Shown here: piece after piece, positions 1 through 7,917 of the stretch
Layout of the letters: every line of letters begins with the position of its first letter
Numbering within the stretch: the first letter of the stretch is position 1
Assembly: GCA_035483935.1 (NCBI GenBank)
Contig: DATHPK010000233.1
Coordinates: 1 to 33,462 of the forward strand
From: Bog-473 sp035483935
GTDB taxonomy: Bacteria > Actinomycetota > Acidimicrobiia > Acidimicrobiales > RAAP-2
Length of the DNA: 33,462 bases
Reading direction: 5' to 3'
Program-made: the position numbers and the translations under genes
Notes under the pieces: generated by a model
Databases searched by the model: none
Told to the model about the DNA's origin: nothing
Seen by the model: only the letters and a program-made list of their open reading frames with translations

Positions 1-99
1 GTGGGCGCGCTCGGTGGTCTCGAGCCCGAACTCCTCAGTGTCGGTCTGATCGGTTCCCTCGTCGTTGCCGGCAGCCGGCTGGTCGTGCTCGTCGCTCAT
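1..99 (-). CDS. nuoD: NADH-quinone oxidoreductase subunit D, N-terminal fragment
   Basis: Only the first 33 codons lie in the window; the gene runs off the left edge. It starts with ATG at 99 and overlaps the nuoC stop by four bases (ATGA), which implies translational coupling. The visible residues are acidic and low in complexity (many Asp, Glu, Gln and Asn), ending in LETTERAH, and contain no catalytic motif. The name rests on gene order, since nuoA-B-C-D is the standard order of complex I operons. NuoD is the 49-kDa peripheral-arm subunit that helps form the quinone site. Confidence 0.7.
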   Translation of the reverse strand, partial: MSDEHDQPAAGNDEGTDQTDTEEFGLETTERAH

Positions 100-617
100 C
101 GCGGTCCCGGGGCTTCCTTGAACTGGACGGGCACCCGTCCGACGCCGTAGTCCTTGCGCAGCGGGTGACCCTCCCAGTCCTCAGGCATGAGGATCCGGGT
201 CAGGTCCGGGTGGTCGGCGAAGACGATGCCCATCATGTCGTAGGCCTCGCGCTCCATCGCCTCCGTCCCCGGGTACACCTCGAAGAGGCTGTCGAGCACC
301 GGGTCGGACTCGGGCACCTGGACGCGCACGCGCACGCGCTGGCGCAGGGAGAGCGACACCAGGTTCACGACCACCTCGAAACGCTCGGCGGTGACGCCGT
401 CGGGCAGCGACCGCCCGGGGTGGGTCAGATAGTCGACGGCACAGAGATCGGCACAGAGTTCGAAGCCCGCGTCGCGGAATGCGGCGACCATGCGCTTATA
501 GGTGTCGCGTCCGGGAAAGGCCAGCTGGTCGACCAGCTGGTCGGGCAGGCGGGGCACCTCGGGCAGCACGCTCGAAGGTGTCGCCGCCGGGGCGGCGGTC
601 GAAGTGGCGTCGCTCAC
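96..617 (-). CDS. nuoC: NADH-quinone oxidoreductase subunit C (30 kDa subunit)
   Basis: This 173-residue protein is a peripheral-arm subunit of proton-pumping complex I, at the cytoplasmic side of the membrane. The family signature is clear at residues 122-143 (EREAYDMMGI, then HPDLTRIL), followed by the conserved DWEGHPLRKDY at 147-157. The first 20 residues are Ala/Thr/Ser/Pro-rich and probably disordered. The start is GTG at 617, which overlaps the nuoB stop as GTGA; the frame stays open upstream but only as a shadow of nuoB. It ends by overlapping the nuoD ATG. This is the non-fused NuoC, separate from NuoD. Confidence 0.93.
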   Translation of the reverse strand: MSDATSTAAPAATPSSVLPEVPRLPDQLVDQLAFPGRDTYKRMVAAFRDAGFELCADLCAVDYLTHPGRSLPDGVTAERFEVVVNLVSLSLRQRVRVRVQVPESDPVLDSLFEVYPGTEAMEREAYDMMGIVFADHPDLTRILMPEDWEGHPLRKDYGVGRVPVQFKEAPGPR

Positions 618-1174
618 CGCGGCGTTGCCACCCGCACGGCGTCGGGAACGGAGGGCACCCAGCCGCCCGTGGCCTGCTCGCCGGCGGGGACGGAGGACCC
701 GGGACGCCGCGTGATCTCGCCGGTCCGGATCTTCTCGTGCAGCGTCAGGATGGCGTGCAGCAACGTCTCGGGCGACGGCGGGCAGCCCGGTGCGTAGACG
801 TCGACCGGCACGATCTGGTCGACCCCCTGCACGATGGCGTAGTTGTTGAACATCCCGCCCGAGGAGGCGCACACGCCCATGGAGATCACCCACTTGGGCT
901 CCATCATCTGGTCGTAGACCTGGCGCAGGACAGGGGCCATCTTCTGGGACACCCGGCCGGCCACGACCATGAGGTCGGCTTGGCGGGGCGAGGCGCGGAA
1001 CACCTCCATGCCGAGACGGCTGATGTCGTAGTCGGCGGCCCCGACGGACATCATCTCGATGGCGCAGCAGGCGAGGCCGAACGTCGCCGGCCACACGCTG
1101 TTGCGGCGGGCCCACTTGACGAGGTCCTCGAGCTTCCCGGTCAGGAAGTTGTGCTGAAGGTCTTCGATCCCCAT
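614..1174 (-). CDS. nuoB: NADH-quinone oxidoreductase subunit B (N2 iron-sulfur subunit)
   Basis: The 186-residue protein carries the terminal [4Fe-4S] cluster N2 of complex I, which hands electrons to quinone. The cluster ligands are visible as the tandem Cys36-Cys37 (FGLACCAIEM), Cys102 (MGVCASSGG) and Cys131 (YAPGCPPSPE). The start ATG at 1174 shares bases with the nuoA stop (ATGA), and the stop overlaps nuoC. Length and motif spacing match the family. The C-terminal 30 residues are Pro/Gly-rich and less conserved. Confidence 0.95.
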   Translation of the reverse strand: MGIEDLQHNFLTGKLEDLVKWARRNSVWPATFGLACCAIEMMSVGAADYDISRLGMEVFRASPRQADLMVVAGRVSQKMAPVLRQVYDQMMEPKWVISMGVCASSGGMFNNYAIVQGVDQIVPVDVYAPGCPPSPETLLHAILTLHEKIRTGEITRRPGSSVPAGEQATGGWVPSVPDAVRVATPR

Positions 1175-1626
1175 CAGGCCGCCTCCTCGGGCACCGGGCG
1201 GCTGCCGCTGATGCGCGTGATCGTGGACTCCGAAGTGCGGCTCGGCATACCCGACTGCAGCGTCTTGGGCGGGCCCCACGTGAGCGCGCCGTTGGAGATG
1301 AGGTATACGAACGAGACGAAGACCACCGCGGCGAAGACGATGACCTCGATGAGCCCGAACGTCTCGATCTGGTGGAAGACGATGGCCCACGGGTAGAGGA
1401 AGACGATCTCGATGTCGAAGATGATGAAGATCATCGACACGAGGTAGAACCGCACGGGGAAGCGCTGGGGCGGTTCGACGTTGGGCACGATCCCGCACTC
1501 GTAGGGCGCGAGCTTCGCTGCCGTCGGCTTCTTCTTGGGCGCGAGCAGTGCGGACGAGACCAGCGAGAAGACGGTAAAGGCGAAGCCGAGAACCGCCAAA
1601 ATCAGGATCGGGAGGTACTGGTCCAC
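1174..1626 (-). CDS. nuoA: NADH-quinone oxidoreductase subunit A
   Basis: This 150-residue membrane subunit of complex I has three predicted helices at about 4-28, 60-84 and 90-112. The conserved loop with YECG (Cys44) lies between helices 1 and 2, and the acidic FDIEIVF motif is in helix 2. NuoA helps anchor the quinone-site loop. A GTG start at 1626 is chosen because the helix 1 sequence begins right after it; an ATG slightly upstream is out of frame. No Shine-Dalgarno sequence is evident. It is the first gene of the nuo operon and is divergent from the flavoprotein gene across 87 bases, as in Streptomyces. The C-terminal 30 residues are Ser/Thr/Arg-rich and longer than typical. Confidence 0.93.
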   Translation of the reverse strand: MDQYLPILILAVLGFAFTVFSLVSSALLAPKKKPTAAKLAPYECGIVPNVEPPQRFPVRFYLVSMIFIIFDIEIVFLYPWAIVFHQIETFGLIEVIVFAAVVFVSFVYLISNGALTWGPPKTLQSGMPSRTSESTITRISGSRPVPEEAA

Positions 1627-1701
1627 TGTGGCCCGTTTTTACCATGCGACCCCTTTCGCGGGCACATCCGCGACGCTGGTCAGAGGCCCTGGCAGCGGGC
1701 C

Positions 1702-1707
1702 TACGAT
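1702..1707 (+). promoter_or_regulatory. candidate -10 element (TACGAT), leaderless flavoprotein gene
   Basis: TACGAT fits the actinobacterial TANNNT -10 pattern and lies 6 bases before the GTG at 1714. Transcription would begin at or near the start codon. There is no Shine-Dalgarno sequence and no good -35 box. Confidence 0.4.
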
Positions 1708-1713
1708 GCCCTC

Positions 1714-3282
1714 GTGACGGCACCCGATACGACCCCGCCGGCCGGCGCTCCCAAGAAGGCGGCCCGAACGGGCAGGGCCCCGGCGAAGACGGCGAAGACG
1801 CAGGCCGCAGGGTCGAAGAAGTCGGCGGGGTCCAAGAACGCGTCCCCGAAGCCCACCGCCTCCAAGGCGGCACCCTCGAAATCGACCACCAAGAAGGTGC
1901 CGGCCAAGCGCACGACGGCCAAGAGCGCAACCGCCGGCGCGGCAACGGCAGCTTCCACCCGGCGGGCACCCGCGACGCCGCGAACGGGCGATGGCCGGGT
2001 CCACGACGTGGTCGTCGTCGGCGCGGGGCCGGCGGGCTCTTCCTGCGCCTACTGGCTCGCCGACGCGGGCTGGGACGTCGTGATCGTGGAGAAGAAGAAC
2101 TTTCCGCGCGAGAAGACCTGCGGGGACGGGCTGACACCGCGCGCGGTGCGGCAACTGGCCGATATGGGCCTCGAGGATGCCCTGGCGGGTTCCCATCGCT
2201 ACTCGGGCCTGCGTGCGTTCGGCTTCGGCCATTCCATCGACATGCGGTGGCCCCAGCACCCGCACTTCCCCGACTACGGCTACACGATCACGCGCCATGA
2301 CCTCGACGGGCTGGTCGCGACGCGGGCCGCCCAGGCCGGCGCCACGCTGCTCCAAGGTGCCGAAGTCGTGGGCGTGGTGGCCGACGAGGAGGTCCCCGCG
2401 TCGCCGGTGCCGGCGCTGAGCGGGGTCACGGTCAAGGAAAAGGGCGCCGCAAGCACCCGGGAGATCAGGGCGCGCTATGTCGTCGTCGCCGACGGGTCGA
2501 ACTCCCGGATCGGCCGGATGTTGGGCACGTCGCGCCGGCGCGACATGCCGCTCGGCATGGCGCTACGCGGCTACTACCGCTCCGACCGCCACGACGACCC
2601 CCTCATCGAGTCGCACCTGGACATCCGCGACTCGGAGGGAAACATGGTCCCGGGCTACGGCTGGATCTTCCCGATGGGCGACGGCCGGGTCAACGTCGGC
2701 GTCGGCCTGCTGTCGACGGAGCAGCGCTGGAAGGGCGTCAACACGAGCACCCTCATGGACACCTTCGTCGAGTTTGCCCCCAAGTCGTGGGGCCTCAGCC
2801 CCGAGACCAGCCTCGGGCCGCCGACGGGCGGCAAGCTCCCGATGGGACTCTCCGTCGGTCCGAGGGTGGGCCACAACGTGCTGATCGCCGGCGACGCCAG
2901 CGGCGCGATCAACCCGTTCAACGGCGAGGGCATCGCCTACGGCTACGAGACCGGGCGCCTGGCCGCGGCTGCGCTCGGGCACGCGCTGACGGGCGCCGGG
3001 CCGCGCGCCCTGGCCGAGTACGACCGCGAGCTCACCGCCGCCTACGGCGCGTACTACAAGGTGGCGCGCGCGTTCGTCCACCTGATCGCGCACCCCGACG
3101 CCATGCGGCTCGCGGTGAGCCTCGGCATGCGATCGGATTTCCTCATGAACCAACTGCTGCGGATCATGGCCAATCTGATGCGGCCCGATGCGACGGGCCC
3201 GGCCGAGATCGGCTATCGCGCACTCGAGCTGATCTCGCGCTTGCTGCCGGACTCGGACGTCTTGGAGAGCCCCGCAGCCTGA
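1714..3282 (+). CDS. geranylgeranyl reductase family FAD-dependent oxidoreductase with histone-like N-terminal tail
   Basis: The flavoprotein belongs to the geranylgeranyl reductase / MenJ-like group, which saturates isoprenoid double bonds, probably of menaquinone or a polyprenyl lipid. Of 522 residues, the first ~95 form a low-complexity tail rich in Ala, Lys, Pro, Ser and Thr. The FAD Rossmann motif VVVVGAGPAG follows at 99-108, then CGDGLTPRAV near 136-145, and the second FAD motif AGDASGAINPFNGEG near residue 392. The GTG start at 1714 is the nearest start in frame and has a TANNNT -10 box six bases upstream. It is divergent from nuoA, which supports a role with the respiratory quinone. 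The tail is absent from ordinary family members as I know them. The substrate cannot be read from the sequence. Confidence 0.85.
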   Translation: MTAPDTTPPAGAPKKAARTGRAPAKTAKTQAAGSKKSAGSKNASPKPTASKAAPSKSTTKKVPAKRTTAKSATAGAATAASTRRAPATPRTGDGRVHDVVVVGAGPAGSSCAYWLADAGWDVVIVEKKNFPREKTCGDGLTPRAVRQLADMGLEDALAGSHRYSGLRAFGFGHSIDMRWPQHPHFPDYGYTITRHDLDGLVATRAAQAGATLLQGAEVVGVVADEEVPASPVPALSGVTVKEKGAASTREIRARYVVVADGSNSRIGRMLGTSRRRDMPLGMALRGYYRSDRHDDPLIESHLDIRDSEGNMVPGYGWIFPMGDGRVNVGVGLLSTEQRWKGVNTSTLMDTFVEFAPKSWGLSPETSLGPPTGGKLPMGLSVGPRVGHNVLIAGDASGAINPFNGEGIAYGYETGRLAAAALGHALTGAGPRALAEYDRELTAAYGAYYKVARAFVHLIAHPDAMRLAVSLGMRSDFLMNQLLRIMANLMRPDATGPAEIGYRALELISRLLPDSDVLESPAA

Positions 3283-3301
3283 CCGCGGCACACGGCTCAG
3301 G
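3278..3301. terminator. hairpin between convergent gene ends
   Basis: Inverted arms CCTGA and TCAGG with an inner CCG/CGG pair and a one-base bulge span the flavoprotein stop codon and reach the tail of the tetR gene. There is no T-run. It may be a weak bidirectional terminator. Confidence 0.3.
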
Positions 3302-3302
3302 T

Positions 3303-3926
3303 TCACGCCGCCGGCCCGGCCTCGAGGCCGTCGATCCATTGCTGGATCCAGTCCAGCAGTTCCTGGTGCCCCGACTCCACGCCGGAGAGCCCCTCGACGA
3401 TGAGCCCCAGCTGGAAGCTGGTCACCGCGGCGACGATGACCTTGAGCGGGAACACGTCCTCGTCCAGTCCGTAGTCACGCAGCGCCTGGCCGAAGTGCCG
3501 TTCGAAGATGCGGCTGAACCGCGCATGCACCTCCGTCAGCCGCACCCGGAGCACCGGCATGTTCCAACCCATGGCGAGGAGTTCCAGCAGGATCTTGGGG
3601 AACCGGGACGTCGGCTCGTCGACCCAGAAGCGAGCGCCGAGCCGCCACTTGTCGGCGAAGCTGAGACTGGGATCGTCGTAGAGGGCTTCGAGTGCTTCGG
3701 CCAGCTGGTCGACGAAGCGCTCGAGGGTCTGGGTCAGCAGCTCCTCCATCGAACCGAAGTAGTAGTGCACGAGGCCGGGATTGACTCCCGCTGACTCCGC
3801 CACCGCCCGCGTGGTGACGCCGGCGTATCCCACCTCGTAGAGAACGTTCTCCGCTGCGTCGAGCAGCGCGATGGTGGCCTGCTGGCGGGCATCGGAGACC
3901 GGTCGCGCTTCCCACGCACGAGCCAT
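3303..3926 (-). CDS. TetR/AcrR family transcriptional regulator
   Basis: This 207-residue repressor-type protein has an N-terminal TetR DNA-binding domain. The helix-turn-helix lies at about 37-58 (TTRAVAESAGVNPGLVHYYF), followed by the usual SMEELL linker helix. The remaining ~140 residues are the helical ligand and dimerisation domain, whose effector is unknown. The start ATG at 3926 is the only good start before the domain. The gene is divergent from the SAM methyltransferase across 208 bases and so most likely controls it, itself, or both. A perfect GC hairpin lies in its leader at 3947-3971. Confidence 0.88.
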   Translation of the reverse strand: MARAWEARPVSDARQQATIALLDAAENVLYEVGYAGVTTRAVAESAGVNPGLVHYYFGSMEELLTQTLERFVDQLAEALEALYDDPSLSFADKWRLGARFWVDEPTSRFPKILLELLAMGWNMPVLRVRLTEVHARFSRIFERHFGQALRDYGLDEDVFPLKVIVAAVTSFQLGLIVEGLSGVESGHQELLDWIQQWIDGLEAGPAA

Positions 3927-3946
3927 CAGCCCGCTGCGGCCATGAC

Positions 3947-3971
3947 CGGCCGGGCCCTCACGGCCCGGCCG
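3947..3971. repeat. perfect 10-bp inverted repeat in the tetR leader
   Basis: Arms CGGCCGGGCC (3947-3956) and GGCCCGGCCG (3962-3971) are exact complements around a 5-base loop. The hairpin starts 21 bases upstream of the tetR ATG. It could be a 5' leader hairpin, an attenuator or a regulator site; nothing in the sequence decides between them. Confidence 0.5.
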
Positions 3972-4020
3972 CGGCGCAGGCAGCCCCGCCGCTTCCGCCT
4001 CCCTGCCTCATCAATCCCCC

Positions 4021-4048
4021 TTGACGCGTTGCCATCTCGGGTTAAGAC
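4021..4048 (+). promoter_or_regulatory. candidate promoter of the methyltransferase gene
   Basis: TTGACG (4021-4026) is a good -35 box. The best -10 options at usable spacing are TTAAGA (4042-4047) or TAAGAC (4043-4048), both imperfect. A short near-palindrome CCTTAGG at 4053-4059 lies just downstream and could be part of an operator. Confidence 0.3.
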
Positions 4049-4134
4049 TACTCCTTAGGCATTCGCCTTATGCGGTCGCCCAAGATCGCGTTTCTGTCGG
4101 GTTGGGACCAGGAGGCCTGAGAAAGGAGCTGGTC

Positions 4135-5181
4135 ATGGACGAAGACAAGATGATGGCGTTCGTCGGGCAAGCCGTCGGCGACGTCGGAGCGATGCTCGGC
4201 GGGGCCATGGTGGTCATCGGCGACAAGCTCGGCCTCTACCGTGCGATGCGCGGCGCAGGCCCGATGACGTCGGCCGAGTTGGCCTCGGCCACGGGCACCT
4301 CCGAGCGCTACGTGCGCGAATGGCTGAGCGCGCAGGCGGCGCGGGGGTATCTGACCTACGAGGGCGACGGGCGCTTCAGCCTCCCGGAGGAGCACGCGAT
4401 CCCCCTCACCGACGAGACGAGTCCGGCGTGCGTGATCGGCGCCTTCGAAATCGCCTTGGGCTCCGTCTACGCAACGGACACGATCGCCGAGCGCTTCCGC
4501 TCGGGTGAGGGCTTTTCGTGGGGTGCCCACGACGACCATGTCCTCGGAGGCTGTGAGCGGTTCTTCCGTCCCGGCTATCTCAACTTCCTGTCGTCGAGCT
4601 GGATTCCCGCGCTCGACGGCGTCGAGTCCAAGCTCGCCTCGGGTGCGCGGGTGGCCGACGTCGGCTGCGGGCACGGAGCCTCGACCCTCTTGCTTGGGGA
4701 GGCCTATCCCAACGCGACGGTGGTGGGATTCGACGCGCACGACGGCTCCATCGACAGTGCGCGCAAGCGGGCTGCGAACGCCGGGCTTGCGGATCGGGTC
4801 ACGTTCGACGTGGCGACAGCGAAGGACTTCAAAGGCACCTACGACCTGATCTGCTTCTTCGACTGCCTGCACGACATGGGCGATCCGGCTGGCGCATGCG
4901 CTCACGTCAGGGAACAGCTGGCGCCCGACGGCACCCTCATGATCATCGAGCCCATGGCGGGTGACGACGTCACTGCCAACATGAACCCGGTCGGCGCCGC
5001 CTACTACGCGTTCTCGACCCTCCTCTGCACGCCGTGCTCACTGTCGCAGGAGGTCGGACTCGCACTCGGTGCGCAGGCCGGCGAGGAGCGCTTGCGCGAC
5101 GTCATCGAGGGTGCCGGGTTCGGTACCGTGCGGCGCGTCGCGGAGACACCCTTCAACATGGTGCTCGAAGCGAAGGTCTGA
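4135..5181 (+). CDS. winged-helix SAM-dependent methyltransferase (Rv2258c-like)
   Basis: The 348-residue class I methyltransferase has an N-terminal winged-helix dimerisation region (about 25-90, with TSAELASATGTSERYVREWL) and a C-terminal Rossmann domain. SAM motif I is VADVGCGHG at 173-181, and the acidic loop ending motif II is VVGFD at 196-200. This two-domain layout matches the Rv2258c family, often misnamed a regulator. The methyl acceptor is unknown. The ATG at 4135 is set by a clear AAAGGAG at 4122-4128, six bases upstream. It is divergent from the TetR gene and converges on the dioxygenase gene with a 12-base gap. Confidence 0.85.
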   Translation: MDEDKMMAFVGQAVGDVGAMLGGAMVVIGDKLGLYRAMRGAGPMTSAELASATGTSERYVREWLSAQAARGYLTYEGDGRFSLPEEHAIPLTDETSPACVIGAFEIALGSVYATDTIAERFRSGEGFSWGAHDDHVLGGCERFFRPGYLNFLSSSWIPALDGVESKLASGARVADVGCGHGASTLLLGEAYPNATVVGFDAHDGSIDSARKRAANAGLADRVTFDVATAKDFKGTYDLICFFDCLHDMGDPAGACAHVREQLAPDGTLMIIEPMAGDDVTANMNPVGAAYYAFSTLLCTPCSLSQEVGLALGAQAGEERLRDVIEGAGFGTVRRVAETPFNMVLEAKV

Positions 5182-5193
5182 GCGAGCCGAGTC

Positions 5194-6090
5194 CTACGAG
5201 CCGAGAGGATCGGTGCCGCCGGCGGCTTCTCGCCAGGGGGTGACGTCGAGCCCGGGATACTTCGCGGCCATCGCGTCCACGGTCGCCTCGTTCCAGAACG
5301 CGTGCCCGGGCCGGGGGACGCCGAAGAGGGCCAATTCCCCGGGTGTCTTCCCGGCGGCGAACGAGCGAAAGGTGCTGTCGAGGCCCAGTCGCGGGAAGGC
5401 GTCGTACCCGAACCAATCGGCCGCGGCCGGCCTGAAGGCGACCACGAGCACGAAGCGCGACGCGTCGGCGCGCGCGAAGTCCGTGCCGCGGTGCCACACG
5501 TCGGACCGGTACGCCAACAGCGATCCCCGGCGTCCGGTTGCGACGACCTCGTGCTCGTAGAGGTCGTCGTAGGGCCCGGTTGAACGGCTTCTCGGTACGA
5601 GCCGGGGCGGGGCGCAGTCCTCGTCGACGTCGGAGAGATAGAGGAACGACTCGAGGTGCCAGAAGCCGGGCTCCATGCGCGCCGGGAGCAGCGAGTGGTT
5701 GCCGTCCTGATGGAGTGGCTGTGCGTAATTGATCGCACCCGCCCACTTGCCCCACACGGCAGCCTGATAGATCCGTAGATCGTCGTCGTCGAGGGCCAGA
5801 CGGGCGAACTCGACGAGCCGAGGGTGCACGAAGAGGTCGTTCAACGCAGGGCACCCCGGCTGTGGGAATCCGCGCATCCCGTCGAACTGCGTCGTACGGA
5901 ACCGACGGCCTTCTGGTGTCCCGTCACCGAAGCCTGAGGCCTGGTTGTAGTCGGCGAAGGTGTCGGCCGTGAACAGGCCCTCCAGGTCACCGGCCACGGC
6001 GTCGACGTCGGCCTGCGGCACAAGCCCGTCGACGAGCGCCCAGCCTTCGGTCTGCCACTGGTGCGCCGCGCTCAGCAGGTCATCTGCCAC
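5194..6090 (-). CDS. phytanoyl-CoA dioxygenase (PhyH) family protein
   Basis: This is a non-heme Fe(II)/2-oxoglutarate oxygenase of the PhyH fold, 298 residues from the GTG at 6090. The iron ligands are His127 and Asp129 (LHQDGNH) and the distal His200 (DVWHRGTDF). Arg212 (ASRFVLVV) is placed to bind 2-oxoglutarate. The substrate is unknown; PhyH proteins hydroxylate acyl-CoAs, ectoine and many small molecules. An alternative TTG at 6156 would add 22 residues and overlap the HIT gene by 23 bases. It is the last gene of the train that starts with rex and the heme genes, 43 bases after the HIT stop. It may also use dioxygen and iron, but no direct heme role is evident. Confidence 0.82.
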   Translation of the reverse strand: MADDLLSAAHQWQTEGWALVDGLVPQADVDAVAGDLEGLFTADTFADYNQASGFGDGTPEGRRFRTTQFDGMRGFPQPGCPALNDLFVHPRLVEFARLALDDDDLRIYQAAVWGKWAGAINYAQPLHQDGNHSLLPARMEPGFWHLESFLYLSDVDEDCAPPRLVPRSRSTGPYDDLYEHEVVATGRRGSLLAYRSDVWHRGTDFARADASRFVLVVAFRPAAADWFGYDAFPRLGLDSTFRSFAAGKTPGELALFGVPRPGHAFWNEATVDAMAAKYPGLDVTPWREAAGGTDPLGS

Positions 6091-6133
6091 TCGGCCAAAG
6101 GTAGACGTGTCGCGGGAGGAGAGGGTGAGGTCG

Positions 6134-6619
6134 TCAGCCGGTCGGACGGGACGCAAGGACCACGCGCAGCGACGCGGCCGCCGCGCGGAGTTCTTCCGCC
6201 GGCACCTCGGGCGTGGCGTCCCGGTCGAAGGCTTCGACCTCGAGCGGTCCGCCGGCGTTGGCGTCGTCGGCCGGGCGCGGCACGAGATGGACGTGAAGGT
6301 GCGGCACGCCGTTGCCGAGGCTGAGCCAGTTCATCTTGACGGGCTGCGTGCGCTCGGCGACGCCTCGAGCGACCCGGGCCACTTCCCCCCAGAACCCCGC
6401 CGCCTCCTCGTCGGACAGCTCCGTCGGCTCGGCCACGTGCCGGCCCTTCCAAATGACGTAGGCGTAGCCGGGCCGCACCGGGTAGCGACCCAGATAGGCG
6501 TCCGACCAGCGGCCCTCGAACACGCGCACGCCATGAGGCGTCTCGTCCGCACCCGGTTCGCACATCGGGCACCCCTCGCCGCGTGCGAGCGCCGCGAAGT
6601 TCGGCGCCCACGGCGTCAC
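6134..6619 (-). CDS. HIT (histidine triad) family protein
   Basis: This 161-residue nucleotide-binding protein of the HIT superfamily acts on dinucleoside polyphosphates or nucleoside phosphoramidates. The triad is HLHVHLVP, with His107, His109 and His111. An N-terminal CPMC pair (Cys17, Cys20) could bind zinc. The start is GTG at 6619, which overlaps the hemL stop as GTGA, so it is translationally coupled to the heme operon. The substrate and any link to heme are not visible. Confidence 0.87.
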   Translation of the reverse strand: MTPWAPNFAALARGEGCPMCEPGADETPHGVRVFEGRWSDAYLGRYPVRPGYAYVIWKGRHVAEPTELSDEEAAGFWGEVARVARGVAERTQPVKMNWLSLGNGVPHLHVHLVPRPADDANAGGPLEVEAFDRDATPEVPAEELRAAAASLRVVLASRPTG

Positions 6620-7917
6620 GATGCCGCGACCTCGGCCGCCGCCGCGGCCGCCGCCTCCACCACTCGCCCGAGTACCGCTTCGTCATGGGCGAGGCCGGGA
6701 AACAGGACTTCGTAGGGGCCGGGCGCCAGTGCGACGCCGCGCCGCAGCATCGCGTGGAAGAACTGCGGGTACACCCCGTTCCCCGCCACCGCGCGGGACG
6801 TCACGTAGTCGGTCGGCAGGACCAGCGGGCCGTCCGACGCCGGCGCCAGGTACAGCCCGACGAGCGGCCCTACGGCCGGCGCCGCGACGGAGAGTCCGCC
6901 GCCGGCGATCGCCGCCTCGAGCTCCTTGGCGAACACCGCCACGCGTGCTCCGAGCGCTTCGTAGTCCTCCGGCCCCACCTCGCCCAGCACGGCGAGGCCG
7001 GCCGCAGTGGCGAGCGGGTTCCCCGACAGCGTCCCCGCCTGGTAGACCGGCCCGCCCGGTGCCAGCCCGCTCAGCAGGTCCCGGGAGCCGCCGAAGGCAC
7101 CCACCGGCAGGCCTCCGCCGATGACCTTGCCGAAGCACCACAGGTCGGGGCGCACGCCGCTCCACCCCGTCGCCCCGTCCGGGCCGAGCCGGAAGCCGCT
7201 GATGACCTCGTCGAAGATCAGCAGCGCCCCGACCGCGTCGCACGCGGCGCGCAGCCCTTCGAGGAAGCCGGGCCCCGGCGCCACCAGGTTCATGTTCGCC
7301 GCCACCGGCTCGACGATCACGCAGGCCACGCGCTCGTCGAGCACGGGCACCACGTTGTACGGCACCACCTCGGTGTCGGCGACCGCACCGGCCGATACGC
7401 CCGCCGAGCCGGGCAATCCGAGCATCGCCACGCCGCTCCCCCCACCCGCCAGCAGGCCGTCGGAGTGCCCGTGGTAGCAGCCGTCGAACTTCGCCACCCG
7501 GTCGCGCCCCGTGACGCCGCGCGCCAGTCGCACCGCGCTCATGGCCGCTTCCGTGCCCGAGGACACCAGGCGCACCTGCTCGCAACCCGGCATGCGCGCG
7601 CAAATTGCCTCCGCCAGGAGCACCTCGCCCGGTGTCGGCGCGCCGAAGGTGGTGCCGCGTGCGGCCGCCGTCGCCACCGCCGACGTCACGGCCGGGTGTG
7701 CGTGGCCGAGCAGCACCGCGCCGTAGGACTGGACCAGGTCGATGTAGCGCGTCCCCTCGGCGTCGGTCACGTACGGCCCGTCGCCCGCCACCACCGTGTA
7801 CGGCGTGCCGCCCACCGAGGCGAACGAACGCACCGGCGAGTCGACGCCGCCGGGGATGACGCGTCCCGCCCGCTCGAACCACTCCGCGTTCGAGGCCGGC
7901 GGCGCCGGCTCAGGCAC
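6616..7917 (-). CDS. hemL: glutamate-1-semialdehyde 2,1-aminomutase
   Basis: The cytoplasmic PLP enzyme converts glutamate-1-semialdehyde to 5-aminolevulinate in the C5 heme pathway. At 433 residues it is the normal length. Lys264 (WCFGKVIGGGLP) is the PLP lysine, Asp236 in LLIFDEVISGFR pairs with the cofactor, and YHGHSDG and GTLSGNPLA are family motifs. The start GTG at 7917 overlaps the end of hemB by eight bases. It lies downstream of hemB although its reaction comes earlier in the pathway, as is common in actinobacterial hem operons. Confidence 0.95.
   Translation of the reverse strand: MPEPAPPASNAEWFERAGRVIPGGVDSPVRSFASVGGTPYTVVAGDGPYVTDAEGTRYIDLVQSYGAVLLGHAHPAVTSAVATAAARGTTFGAPTPGEVLLAEAICARMPGCEQVRLVSSGTEAAMSAVRLARGVTGRDRVAKFDGCYHGHSDGLLAGGGSGVAMLGLPGSAGVSAGAVADTEVVPYNVVPVLDERVACVIVEPVAANMNLVAPGPGFLEGLRAACDAVGALLIFDEVISGFRLGPDGATGWSGVRPDLWCFGKVIGGGLPVGAFGGSRDLLSGLAPGGPVYQAGTLSGNPLATAAGLAVLGEVGPEDYEALGARVAVFAKELEAAIAGGGLSVAAPAVGPLVGLYLAPASDGPLVLPTDYVTSRAVAGNGVYPQFFHAMLRRGVALAPGPYEVLFPGLAHDEAVLGRVVEAAAAAAAEVAAS

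Noticed and set aside
1627..1645. An ATG upstream of the nuoA GTG as an alternative start
   Set aside because: It is 19 bases from the GTG and out of frame with nuoA.
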